Source of the DNA: Bartonella sp. HY328
GTDB lineage: Bacteria > Pseudomonadota > Alphaproteobacteria > Rhizobiales > Rhizobiaceae
Direction: 5' to 3'
Assembly: GCF_025449335.1 (NCBI RefSeq)
Contig: NZ_CP104883.1
Location: 1,480,501-1,544,500, forward strand
Length of the DNA: 64,000 nt
In this document: piece after piece, positions 54,155 to 62,586 of the stretch
How positions within the stretch are numbered: the stretch's first letter is position 1
How the letters are laid out: the number at the start of each line of letters is the position of its first letter
Notes under the pieces: generated by a model
What the model was told of the DNA's origin: nothing
The model's database searches: none
What the model saw: the letters and a program-made list of their open reading frames with translations, nothing else
Made by a program: the position numbers and the translations under genes

Positions 54155-54818
54155 AAAGCCCAAATTTGACAATTCGCCTTTGCTGTTACGGATGGTAGAA
54201 GCAATTCTTTTTGCGTCATCCGAGCCCGTCTCGCGCAATGCATTGGCGGAGCGATTACCAAAAAATAGCAATATTGATTCCATAATTAACGAGTTAACTG
54301 AAATTTATAGTGGTCGCGGTGTTAATTTATGTCTTGTTGGCAATGCATTTGCTTTTCGTACCGCTCCTGATTTAAGCTTTTTATTATCCAAGGAAGAGCA
54401 AACAGCGCGAAAGCTGTCACGTGCAGCCTTAGAAGTTTTGGCAATTATCGCCTATCATCAGCCGGTAACGCGTGCGGAACTTGAGGATATACGCGGCGTT
54501 GAAACCTCCAAGGGAACACTTGATGTTTTGATGGAGACCGGTTGGATAAAAATTCGCGGTCGAAGACGAACACCCGGTAGACCCGTCACTTATGGTACAA
54601 CCCAAGATTTTCTTGATCACTTCACCTTACCCGATATTGGCGATTTGCCGGGTATGGAGGAGTTGAAAGGGGCGGGACTTTTATCCTCGCGCTTGCCTGA
54701 AAACTTTACTATACCGATTCCTTCGGTTCATGGCGATGAATTGAGTCTTGAAGAAGATCCTTACGAGGATATTGACTTGGAGCAGCTTGGGCTTTTGCCG
54801 CCTAAAGATAGCGATTAA
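54147..54818 (+). CDS. scpB: segregation and condensation protein B
   Basis: 223-residue winged-helix partner of ScpA. ATG 54147 overlaps the scpA stop by 8 bases with AGGGAA ten bases upstream; the frame extends 24 codons further without support. Motifs: MVEAILFASSEPVS, then LEVLAIIAYHQPVTRAELEDIRGV and GWIKIRGRRRTPGRPVTYGTT, all characteristic. Short Glu/Asp-rich C-terminal tail. Next gene downstream is tatA. Confidence 0.95.
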   Translation: MVEKPKFDNSPLLLRMVEAILFASSEPVSRNALAERLPKNSNIDSIINELTEIYSGRGVNLCLVGNAFAFRTAPDLSFLLSKEEQTARKLSRAALEVLAIIAYHQPVTRAELEDIRGVETSKGTLDVLMETGWIKIRGRRRTPGRPVTYGTTQDFLDHFTLPDIGDLPGMEELKGAGLLSSRLPENFTIPIPSVHGDELSLEEDPYEDIDLEQLGLLPPKDSD

Positions 54819-54947
54819 GCTTTTTAGATCAATAAGTATTGATATGGGTTAATAAAATTGCCAAATTTGCATAGTAGCGTTTGAAACTTGGATGAAAAGC
54901 TTCTAAAGTGTTAAAGTTGAATTGTTGTAATAAGGAAATTGACGCAA

Positions 54948-55190
54948 ATGGGTTTCGGTTCTATTTGGCATTGGATTGTTGTTTTAGTGATTGTGTTGCT
55001 ATTGTTTGGTAGCGCTAAAATTCCTAATTTGATGGGTGATGTGGCAAAGGGTATTAAAAACTTCAAGTCCGGTATGAAGGATGATGAAGATGAAAAGCAG
55101 GCTGATACCAAAACGATTGATGCAAAGAGTGGTGACGCTGTTGCCAGCAATAAAGCATCGGTTGATGAAAAATCTTCAGAAAATAAATGA
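54948..55190 (+). CDS. tatA: Sec-independent translocase subunit TatA
   Basis: 80-residue pore-forming Tat component. ATG 54948 gives the canonical MGFGSIWHWIVVLVIVLLLFG helix; AAGGA lies 11 bases upstream. An amphipathic helix (SAKIPNLMGDVAKGIKNFKSG) and a disordered Asp/Glu/Lys-rich tail follow. With tatB and tatC just downstream it forms the Tat exporter of folded proteins. Confidence 0.96.
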   Translation: MGFGSIWHWIVVLVIVLLLFGSAKIPNLMGDVAKGIKNFKSGMKDDEDEKQADTKTIDAKSGDAVASNKASVDEKSSENK

Positions 55191-55342
55191 TTTAACATGG
55201 GTTGGACTTTAAAATAGTTGTCCGCTTTAATGTTGGCTGTAGTAATTTAATAGGCTATCTTCCAATATCTAATTGTATTTATTAATGTATATAATCATTA
55301 AGTAGTCATAAAAAGCCATTATTTGTTGCGCGAGGGTTGTTG

Positions 55343-56014
55343 ATGTTTGGAATTGGTTGGTCTGAATTTCTGGTTATTGCTATTGTAGCAATAATTGTAA
55401 TTGGACCAAAAGATTTACCAAAGGTGATGCGTTCTTTGGGTAAGGCAACTGCAAAAATGCGCAGCACCGCAGCAGAGTTTCGTCAACAGTTTGACGACGC
55501 GATGAAAGACGCGGAGCTTGATGACGTAAAATCCGCGCTTGATGAGGTTCGCAATCTTGATCCAAGGCGCAGTTTTACGCAGGTATTTGATCCATTTCGT
55601 GATGCTGCTAATGATGTAAAACAATCACTAAGCCAAACAAATGATGCGTTGAAAGGTATTGCGTCTCCCTCACTAAAAGACCAAGCTATTTTGGATAGTA
55701 GCAATTTATTGCCGCCTGCAAATTATCATGATGATGATAATTATCTGATGAGTGAAAAGCCACACAGTGTAAATCAGCAAGACCATTACGCATTTGATGC
55801 TTCACCGCATCATCACGGTAAGGGTGTAAAACGCCATGCCAGCTTTGAAATGAAGCGTCCTTTGCGTAAACATCGCTTGAAGCATAATAGCGGGCGTTTT
55901 TCACGCAATAGCCATGGGAAAAAAGCCGCCTATTATTTCGAGCGATCTATAAAGTCGCCGCCATTGGGTCAAATTTTTAATAATAAGAATGGGGCGCAAA
56001 GTTCCGATGAGTGA
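55343..56014 (+). CDS. tatB: Sec-independent translocase subunit TatB
   Basis: 223-residue Tat receptor component. ATG 55343 preferred (GAGGG six bases upstream; two in-frame TTG codons precede). N-terminal helix MFGIGWSEFLVIAIVAIIVI, the GPKDLPKVMRSLGK hinge, then a long amphipathic coiled-coil region and a basic His/Lys-rich C-terminal tail (about 150-223) longer than in E. coli. The stop overlaps the tatC start by 8 bases. Confidence 0.94.
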   Translation: MFGIGWSEFLVIAIVAIIVIGPKDLPKVMRSLGKATAKMRSTAAEFRQQFDDAMKDAELDDVKSALDEVRNLDPRRSFTQVFDPFRDAANDVKQSLSQTNDALKGIASPSLKDQAILDSSNLLPPANYHDDDNYLMSEKPHSVNQQDHYAFDASPHHHGKGVKRHASFEMKRPLRKHRLKHNSGRFSRNSHGKKAAYYFERSIKSPPLGQIFNNKNGAQSSDE

Positions 56015-56843
56015 AAGCAAAAATATAGCGGCAGATAAAGCAGAAAATATGGATGATAGTGCGGCGCCATTAATGGATCATTTAAATGAGCTGCGCTCAA
56101 GATTGATTTGGTGCATTGTCGCCTTCTTGATTGCTTTTGTTCTATGTTTTACTTTTGCTGTCGATATTTTTAATTTTATTGTCCGTCCTATGCAATGGGC
56201 GATGGTTTGGCATGGTGATGACCCTGCTAATTTAACTTTGATATATACTGATTTATTTGAATTTGTTTTTGCAAAGATTAAAATTGCCGCTTTTGGTGGC
56301 GTGGTTATTGCTTTCCCAGTTATTGCAATACAGCTCTATCGCTTTATTGCGCCTGGACTTTATAAAAATGAGCGCAATGCATTTTTACCATTTTTAATAG
56401 CTGGCCCTTTATTATTTTTGGTCGGTGCAGCTGTTGCTTATTATCTTGCAACGCCGATGGTGAGTTGGCTTGCGCTTTCAATGCAGCAGGTGCCGCAAGC
56501 TGGCGTTGATTTGCATGGAGCTGCAAAGATTGTATTATTGAACAAAGTGTCGGAATATTTGCGGCGGGTAATCTCCTTCGTGCTGGTTTTTGGTTTAATT
56601 TTCCAAATGCCAATTGTCACAAGTTTGCTGGTTAAAGTTGGTATATTATCCGCGCAAGGGCTTGCAAGTAAACGGCGATATGCAATTGTAGCTATGTTCG
56701 TTGTTGCGGCCGTTGTCGCGCCGCCCGATGTATTGAGCCATATTACGCTTGCACTTCCAATGGTGCTCCTTTACGAAGTATCGATTATTATTGCACGTAT
56801 GATTGAAAGAGGACGAAAAGCAGCTGAAGATGATAGTGCTTAA
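56007..56843 (+). CDS. tatC: Sec-independent translocase subunit TatC
   Basis: 278-residue six-helix Tat receptor that recognises twin-arginine signals. ATG 56007 (MSESKNIAAD) overlaps the tatB stop; the frame begins six codons earlier. The N-terminal LMDHLNELRSRLIW with its acidic Glu, the FVFAKIKIAAFGG segment and the AVVAPPDVLSHITLALPMVLLYEVSI motif are the family landmarks. Order tatA-tatB-tatC followed by serS is a standard rhizobial arrangement. Confidence 0.96.
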   Translation: MSESKNIAADKAENMDDSAAPLMDHLNELRSRLIWCIVAFLIAFVLCFTFAVDIFNFIVRPMQWAMVWHGDDPANLTLIYTDLFEFVFAKIKIAAFGGVVIAFPVIAIQLYRFIAPGLYKNERNAFLPFLIAGPLLFLVGAAVAYYLATPMVSWLALSMQQVPQAGVDLHGAAKIVLLNKVSEYLRRVISFVLVFGLIFQMPIVTSLLVKVGILSAQGLASKRRYAIVAMFVVAAVVAPPDVLSHITLALPMVLLYEVSIIIARMIERGRKAAEDDSA

Positions 56844-56916
56844 CTTGGCATTTGGTCTATAAAACCAAGTTTTATTTGTCTTCAAATCATTAGCTTTTTA
56901 AAAATGGTGAAAATTT

Positions 56917-58197
56917 ATGCTTGATATTAAATGGATCAGAGAAAATCCACAAAGCCTTGATGAGGCTCTTCAAAAACGCGGCGCAGCTGCGCAATCTGCT
57001 GAAATCATAGCTCTTGATGCACAGCGTCGTGCCCATGTTTTTAATTTGCAAGAAATGCAAGAGCGCCGCAATGCTGCATCCAAAGAAATTGGTCAGGCGA
57101 TGGCCAGTGGCGATAAAGAACGGGCAGAAAAATTAAAGGAAGAGGTTTCAGCCTTAAAGTCAGCCTTTAGTGAAGCAGAACAAGAAGAGCGCCGTTTAAA
57201 TCAAGCGCTGGAAGATGTTTTGTGTCGTACGCCCAATATTCCGCTTGATGATGTGCCGGTTGGTCCTGATGAAAGTGCCAATGTTGAAGTGCGAAAATAT
57301 GGCACGCCGCGCGAATTTAATTTTGCACCAAAAGAACATTTTGATATTGGTGAAGCATTAGGCGGTATGGATTTTGAACGGGCAGGGCGCATGTCTGGTG
57401 CGCGTTTTACGATTTTATCGGGTATGTTGGCGCGCCTTGAACGTGCACTTGGCCAATTCATGCTAGATCTTCATACCAATGAACATGGGTATCGTGAAGT
57501 GTCCGCGCCTATTCTTGTGCGTGATGAAGCGCTTTTTGGTACCTCGCAATTACCAAAATTTTCGGAAGATCTTTTTCAAACCACCGATGGCCGTTGGCTC
57601 ATTCCTACAGCGGAAGTGCCGCTTACTAATTTGGTGCGCGAAGAGATTTTAGACGAAAGCATATTACCATTGCGCTTTACTGCATTAACCCCTTGCTTCC
57701 GCTCTGAAGCTGGTTCCGCTGGCCGCGATACGCGCGGTATGCTGCGTCAACACCAATTCTGGAAAGTTGAAATGGTGGCAGTAACCGATCGTGATTCTTC
57801 ATTGCTTGAATTAGAGCGTATGACGGAATGTGCAGAAGAAGTGCTAAAGCGGTTAGATCTTCCATTCCGTACCGTTGTATTATGCACGGGCGATATGGGT
57901 TTTGGTTCTAAAAAAACCTATGATATTGAAGTTTGGTTGCCTGGCCAAAATGCTTATCGCGAGATTTCTAGCTGCTCGGTTTGTGGAGATTTTCAGGCTC
58001 GCCGTATGAATAGCCGTTATCGGGTAGAAGGTGAAAAAGCTTTACAATTCGTCCATACGCTTAATGGTTCAGGAACTGCTGTGGGACGTTGCCTTATTGC
58101 TGTACTTGAAAATTATCAGCAAGAAGATGGTAGCGTTATAATTCCTGATGCACTTGTTCCTTATATGGGCGGCGTCACGCGTATTGCTGCCCTTTGA
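56917..58197 (+). CDS. serS: seryl-tRNA synthetase
   Basis: 426-residue class II synthetase charging tRNA-Ser. The N-terminal long coiled-coil tRNA-binding arm is at about 28-105. Class II motif 2 (FRSEAGSAGRDTRGMLRQHQF) and motif 3 (GSGTAVGRCLIAVLENYQ) are intact, as is the substrate loop TAEVPLTN. ATG with a weak GGTGA site. 74 bases after tatC, in the tat-serS-surE-pcm chain. The tRNA-Ser(UGA) it would charge lies elsewhere in this window. Confidence 0.97.
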   Translation: MLDIKWIRENPQSLDEALQKRGAAAQSAEIIALDAQRRAHVFNLQEMQERRNAASKEIGQAMASGDKERAEKLKEEVSALKSAFSEAEQEERRLNQALEDVLCRTPNIPLDDVPVGPDESANVEVRKYGTPREFNFAPKEHFDIGEALGGMDFERAGRMSGARFTILSGMLARLERALGQFMLDLHTNEHGYREVSAPILVRDEALFGTSQLPKFSEDLFQTTDGRWLIPTAEVPLTNLVREEILDESILPLRFTALTPCFRSEAGSAGRDTRGMLRQHQFWKVEMVAVTDRDSSLLELERMTECAEEVLKRLDLPFRTVVLCTGDMGFGSKKTYDIEVWLPGQNAYREISSCSVCGDFQARRMNSRYRVEGEKALQFVHTLNGSGTAVGRCLIAVLENYQQEDGSVIIPDALVPYMGGVTRIAAL

Positions 58198-58203
58198 TAT
58201 CAT

Positions 58204-58321
58204 CATGCTGTCATAAAACGGCAGCATGTTTAATAAAGGATTATGCTGCTAAATAGCTTTTCTATTTTAAAAATAAGGCCAACATATTGGTAATAAATCT
58301 GATTTACCCAATATATTGGCC
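58204..58321. other. two inverted repeats between serS and surE
   Basis: CATGCTG / CAGCATG (58204-58228) directly after the serS stop is a probable weak terminator. GGCCAACATATTGG / CCAATATATTGGCC (58277-58321, one mismatch) encloses a second GGTAA/TTACC stem. Its T-tract is poor, so the function is unclear. Confidence 0.6.
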
Positions 58322-58392
58322 GTATAATTAAAGTTGCATGTCCATCATAATTCTATTCAACTTAGATTTTTAAAAATTTCAAGGAGTTTCAG

Positions 58393-59151
58393 ATGCGGAT
58401 TTTAATCACCAATGATGATGGTATTCATGCCGAAGGTTTAGCTGTCCTTGAAGATATTGCGAGATCTTTAAGTGATGATGTCTGGGTTGTTGCTCCTGAA
58501 AAAGATCAAAGCGGTTTGTCTCATTCTTTAACTCTTTCCGATCCCTTACGCATGCGGCAAATTGATGAACGGCATTTTTCGGTTCGTGGAACACCGACCG
58601 ATTGTGTCATTATGGCGATCAAACATATTTTGCCGCAAGCACCCGATATTGTTTTATCTGGGGTAAATTCAGGTGGTAATCTTGCTGATGATGTTACCTA
58701 TTCTGGTACCATTGCAGCTGCCATGGAAGGGACTTTATTAGGCGTGCGCTCTTTTGCTCTGTCGCAGGAATATGTAGGCGATAATAATGAACGTATTATT
58801 CCTTGGGATACTGCCCGCCAGCATGCACCAACAATTTTGCAAAAATTGATTGCTTTACCCCATAAGCAAGGCGTGCTGACTAATATTAATTTTCCAGCTT
58901 GCGCTCCAGATGAAATAGCAGGTATTGACGTGACCTGCCAAGGGCATATCGCCCATGATATTTATATTGATGAGCGCCATGATGGGCGTGGCTTTCCTTA
59001 TTTTTGGCTCAAATTCTCTCGTAATAGAAGCTTGTGTGCTGAGGGAACCGATGCATATGCTATAGACAAAAACAAAATTTCTATCACGCCGTTACATCTT
59101 GATCTTACTGCTGATGAACAGCTTATTGCGTTAAAAAAAGCTTTTGCTTAA
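58393..59151 (+). CDS. surE: 5'/3'-nucleotidase SurE
   Basis: 252-residue metal-dependent nucleotidase. The opening MRILITNDDGIHAEGL has the two catalytic Asp (residues 8-9), and the VRGTPTDCV, LSGVNSGGN (metal-binding Asn) and YSGTIAAAMEG motifs follow. AAGGAG six bases before ATG is a strong site. It precedes pcm, as in E. coli and rhizobia, where the two are linked to stress survival. Confidence 0.97.
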   Translation: MRILITNDDGIHAEGLAVLEDIARSLSDDVWVVAPEKDQSGLSHSLTLSDPLRMRQIDERHFSVRGTPTDCVIMAIKHILPQAPDIVLSGVNSGGNLADDVTYSGTIAAAMEGTLLGVRSFALSQEYVGDNNERIIPWDTARQHAPTILQKLIALPHKQGVLTNINFPACAPDEIAGIDVTCQGHIAHDIYIDERHDGRGFPYFWLKFSRNRSLCAEGTDAYAIDKNKISITPLHLDLTADEQLIALKKAFA

Positions 59152-59243
59152 ATATTGTTTGCTATGATTGGTGTGGTTTATATAACAAGGTGAAAAGCAT
59201 CTAACATGCTTTTCATCCTTAGAATTGAAGAGTTTATAAAATT

Positions 59244-59906
59244 ATGGTCGCTGAAAATAATGCAATGTCTGAATATGAGGCGTTGGCCAATTTAGCTTTG
59301 CGCTTGCGTTCAAAAGGAATTGACGTTTCAAATTTATTGTCAGCTTTAGAGCAGACGCCGCGACGCAATTTTATGGATCCTGCATTTTGCAATATTGCCT
59401 ATAGCAATAGTGTTATACCCATTGATTGCGGCGAATATATCGAACGTCTTGACGAGCAGTTGATTTTGATTAATGCGTTGCAATTGGAGAAAAAAAGTCG
59501 GGTTTTAGAAATTGGCACTGGATCAGGATTTACGGCAGCGCTGATTGCGCGCTTTGCAGGAATGGTGACAACAGTTGAGCGTTATAAAACTTTGTGCGAT
59601 GAAGCGCGTATACGTTTCCAAAATTTAATGCTTGATAATATTATACTAAGACAAGCAGATGCCATGCGCGGTATTTCATTTAACGGTCCGTTTGATCGTA
59701 TTATTATTTGGCCATCAATGGTAAAAGAACCGCTGCCCTATATGGAATTATTAGCAGGTAATGGCATTTTACTTGTTCCGCTTGGCGTGGATGACGGAAT
59801 GCAAACGATTATACGCTATTCAAAAACAGGCACACGATTTGAGCGTTCCGATATGTTTAAAGTACGTTATCAACCCTTTATTGAGGGGGTTGCTGAGATT
59901 TTATGA
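59244..59906 (+). CDS. pcm: protein-L-isoaspartate O-methyltransferase
   Basis: 220-residue repair enzyme that methylates isoaspartyl residues with S-adenosylmethionine. The SAM motif VLEIGTGSGFTAALIARF (about 85-102) is clear, and the N-terminal QTPRRNFMDP segment and QLILINALQL helix match Pcm. The GPFDRIII strand and the P-loop-like ending follow. The start could be the first ATG or an ATG seven codons later; GAAGAG lies at a plausible distance. Next gene is the LysM/M23 lipoprotein. Confidence 0.93.
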   Translation: MVAENNAMSEYEALANLALRLRSKGIDVSNLLSALEQTPRRNFMDPAFCNIAYSNSVIPIDCGEYIERLDEQLILINALQLEKKSRVLEIGTGSGFTAALIARFAGMVTTVERYKTLCDEARIRFQNLMLDNIILRQADAMRGISFNGPFDRIIIWPSMVKEPLPYMELLAGNGILLVPLGVDDGMQTIIRYSKTGTRFERSDMFKVRYQPFIEGVAEIL

Positions 59907-60032
59907 TTATTTTAAGGCAAATTATAAGAAAAATTGCATTTTTTTAACATTTTTTTTCCAATCTTAACTCTCAAGTAAGATTAACCCTATTTAATGGTGC
60001 TTGACATTGATTATCGGGTACAGGCAAATCAG

Positions 60033-61358
60033 ATGCATTTAAAAATAATTGATAAGGTTTCACGCCGTTACATTCAGGGGGCGGCACTCATAGTAATTAC
60101 TGGTTTAGTTGCTGGTTGTAGTTCTGATACTATGCGGTTTACCGATGGTCTCTTTACAAATTCTACACCATCGCAGCAAGCAGCAGTAAATCGTCCTATT
60201 CCACAACAGCAGCCACAGCCGCAGCAATTGCCGCCGCCAGTGCAAAGCGGAACTATTCAAAGTAATGCTTTGCCGCCAGCGCAGCCGCAATATCAAGCTG
60301 CGCAGCAGCCACAATATCAAGCTCCGCAACAGCCACAATATCAGGCCCAAACGCCACAATACCCGCAGCAGCCAACCCACCAATTGGCACCGGGTCAAGT
60401 GGCTGGCACTGGTGAGCCACCACGTAATCTTGGTACATTGCCAGCAAGTGCTGTGCAAGGTGGTCACGCCTCATCAAGCGTTGGTAATCGCAGCTATATC
60501 GTGCAAAGTGGTGATACGCTAACGCGTGTGGCTAACCGTAATGGTGTTAGTGTTAATGATATTAAAAACGCTAATGGCCTTTCAAGTGGTGCTATTCGTG
60601 TTGGTCAAAATTTGATTATTCCAGGTCGTGGCTCTGCGGGTCAAGGAACAGCGGTTGCTGCTGCAAATCCGCCTGTAACTCCGGTAAGTGTTCCACGCAC
60701 GCAAGCTGTGGGGCAAACCGCAGCCGTTAAACCTAATATACCTGCAGCGCAAACAACAACAGGAAATCAAAATACAGCGCAAAATACCAATCAAGGCAAT
60801 GTAATTGAAACTGTTGCTGTGCGTATGGAACAGCCTACCACAGCACCGCAAAAAGTTGCTCCAGCCCAACAGGCGACACCGCAACAGCCTGCTGCACAAG
60901 CACAAAATGCTGTCGCTTCCAAAAATGATTCGATCGCCCAAGCTGAGCAAGTTGCTGCCGTTGCTCCACAAGCAACTGGTATTTCGCAAATGCGTTGGCC
61001 TGCTCGCGGACGTATTTTGAGTAGTTTTGGCCAGCTTGAGGGTACTGTAACCAATGATGGTCTTGATATCATGGTTCCTGAAGGCACATCAATCCGCGCA
61101 GCTGAAAATGGTGTTGTTATTTATGCTGGCGATGGCTTGAAAGAATTTGGCAATACAGTACTTATCCGCCACGAAAATAACATTGTGACGGTATATGGGC
61201 ACAATAGTAAAATTCTTGTAAAGCGTAATCAGCAGGTACGCCGCGGCGATGAAATTGCAAAATCTGGCATGTCTGGTAATGCCTCAACGCCTAAATTGCA
61301 CTTTGAAGTTCGTAAAAATTCTGTACCGGTTAATCCAGTCAAATTTCTTGAAAACTAA
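60033..61358 (+). CDS. LysM/M23 peptidase lipoprotein (NlpD-like)
   Basis: 441-residue envelope protein. ATG 60033 is chosen (AGG nearby; the frame begins 13 codons earlier). A signal peptide ends at the lipobox LVAGC (Cys29). Then comes a Gln/Pro-rich low-complexity stretch with YQAPQQPQYQA repeats (about 45-115), a LysM domain (SYIVQSGDTLTRVANRNGVS, about 155-205), a second disordered region, and a C-terminal M23/LytM domain (about 325-441). The LytM HxH is intact as LHFEVRK, but the first metal His seems replaced (NDGLDIMVPEG instead of HxGxD), suggesting a regulatory EnvC/NlpD-like role rather than a peptidase. Confidence 0.92.
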   Translation: MHLKIIDKVSRRYIQGAALIVITGLVAGCSSDTMRFTDGLFTNSTPSQQAAVNRPIPQQQPQPQQLPPPVQSGTIQSNALPPAQPQYQAAQQPQYQAPQQPQYQAQTPQYPQQPTHQLAPGQVAGTGEPPRNLGTLPASAVQGGHASSSVGNRSYIVQSGDTLTRVANRNGVSVNDIKNANGLSSGAIRVGQNLIIPGRGSAGQGTAVAAANPPVTPVSVPRTQAVGQTAAVKPNIPAAQTTTGNQNTAQNTNQGNVIETVAVRMEQPTTAPQKVAPAQQATPQQPAAQAQNAVASKNDSIAQAEQVAAVAPQATGISQMRWPARGRILSSFGQLEGTVTNDGLDIMVPEGTSIRAAENGVVIYAGDGLKEFGNTVLIRHENNIVTVYGHNSKILVKRNQQVRRGDEIAKSGMSGNASTPKLHFEVRKNSVPVNPVKFLEN

Positions 61359-61467
61359 TAAGCTATTATAATTAATGTAAAAATGACTATGTTGAAATTT
61401 TTCTATTAACCCGATGATACATAATAGTTAAGTATCAGCAATAGTTATTTTCACTCTTTGTTAAAAA

Positions 61468-61495
61468 AGCCTGGCAATCATGTCAGGCTTTTTTT
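61468..61495 (+). terminator. intrinsic terminator after the LysM/M23 gene
   Basis: Ten-pair stem AAGCCTGGCA / TGTCAGGCTT (one G-U) with a 4-base loop and seven T. About 110 bases past the stop. It closes the scp-tat-serS-surE-pcm chain. The remaining 61496-61732 shows no gene. Confidence 0.85.
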
Positions 61496-61732
61496 GTGAC
61501 TATTTAAAATGCTTTTTAAATATTTCTGCCGTTTATCAACCAAAAAATTTTTTCAATTTTGTAGTAAATGTTGCGTCATAAAGCTATTCAAAGCCCAATA
61601 GACTGTTAGATATCGCGAATACTTGGGTTGCACCATCGCCCAGCATGTATTTTTGATAATGTCACTTCGATTATTGGATAAGCATAAAAAACACAAAAAA
61701 ACTGCTGTTTTAACTCATGATAAGTGGATATT

Positions 61733-62224
61733 TTAACTAGCAGCATTTGGGTTGTTTAAAATGAGCTTTTTTTCTAGCCGTTTAATGTAAAAACTAATGC
61801 CGTTCTCATTTTCTATTTTCTTATTCACTTCATTTATAAGAACAAATAAATGGTGGCAATCTTTTGCCGATATTTGCTTGTTTAAAAGAGGTGCGGCTTC
61901 ATCAATGATAAATAAGCGGTCATTGAGTTTGAAATAAAGATTTTCAGCGACAACTAAGGACGAACGAGCATTTGCCTTGTCGGTCAATTGTGCCAATATA
62001 TCGCTTTCAATCATATTGCCTAGTTCATTATCACTATCCTTATAAGATAGGCTTGCTAAACATAAGAGAGCCGCCAAAACCGTTGGCTCATCTTTAAGTG
62101 CTAAAAGTGAGGTTAATTTATCGTCAACTGGTTGACGTGGTAAGGAATGTTTATTTCTATTATTATTGTAATAATATACACCAATTAAAACACCAAGCAG
62201 AATAACAAACAATAAAAATGGCAT
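61733..62224 (-). CDS. hypothetical membrane-anchored protein, 163 aa
   Basis: Not recognised. One N-terminal hydrophobic helix (residues 2-19, PFLLFVILLGVLIGVYYY) is followed by a basic stretch and an all-helical soluble region with Leu-rich segments such as LAALLCLASLSY (about 50-61) and FIIDEAAPLLN. The shape (N-terminal anchor plus helical TerB-like domain) recalls TerB-type tail proteins, but no motif is diagnostic. It is monocistronic and convergent with the LysM/M23 gene. Confidence 0.65.
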   Translation of the reverse strand: MPFLLFVILLGVLIGVYYYNNNRNKHSLPRQPVDDKLTSLLALKDEPTVLAALLCLASLSYKDSDNELGNMIESDILAQLTDKANARSSLVVAENLYFKLNDRLFIIDEAAPLLNKQISAKDCHHLFVLINEVNKKIENENGISFYIKRLEKKLILNNPNAAS

Positions 62225-62546
62225 GATACCCCCATAGATTAAATCGCCTTGCGCAATAAATTATGATTTTTAAATATATATATAATTGTTTAGGACTAGA
62301 ACACCCTTAATAAATGTTTTATCACTTTTTAAGATTTATTATAATTTTTGAAAAAAAAGTTATGCTAACGCTCTAGTTAAATCGTATTAGCATTGATTGC
62401 GTTTTTATTATGGAAAGTGCCCAAATATCGATAAATATTTTGGTTTTGGGGATATAGAAAAGTTGTTAAATATATCGAGTTAAATTTCACCTATCAGACG
62501 TCACAGGTGATATCGATATGAAAGCTTGCAAAAATGGTTAGAAAAA
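62225..62546. other. AT-rich gap without a gene
   Basis: No supported gene and no recognised site in these bases, apart from the promoter that must serve the 163-aa protein. Confidence 0.5.
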
Positions 62547-62578
62547 AAGAACTACCATGAAAAAGCATGATAGTTCTT
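62547..62578 (-). terminator. terminator of the ABC-F gene
   Basis: Thirteen-pair stem AAGAACTACCATG / CATGATAGTTCTT (one G-U on the minus strand) with a 6-base loop and seven T on the minus strand, 9 bases past the stop. Confidence 0.9.
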
Positions 62579-62586
62579 CGCAATTA

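Noticed and set aside
60105..60467. Trp/Leu-rich minus-strand frame in the LysM/M23 gene
   Set aside because: Mirror of the Gln/Pro-rich repeats of the real gene; same explanation for the frames opposite the proline-rich protein at 11675-12103.
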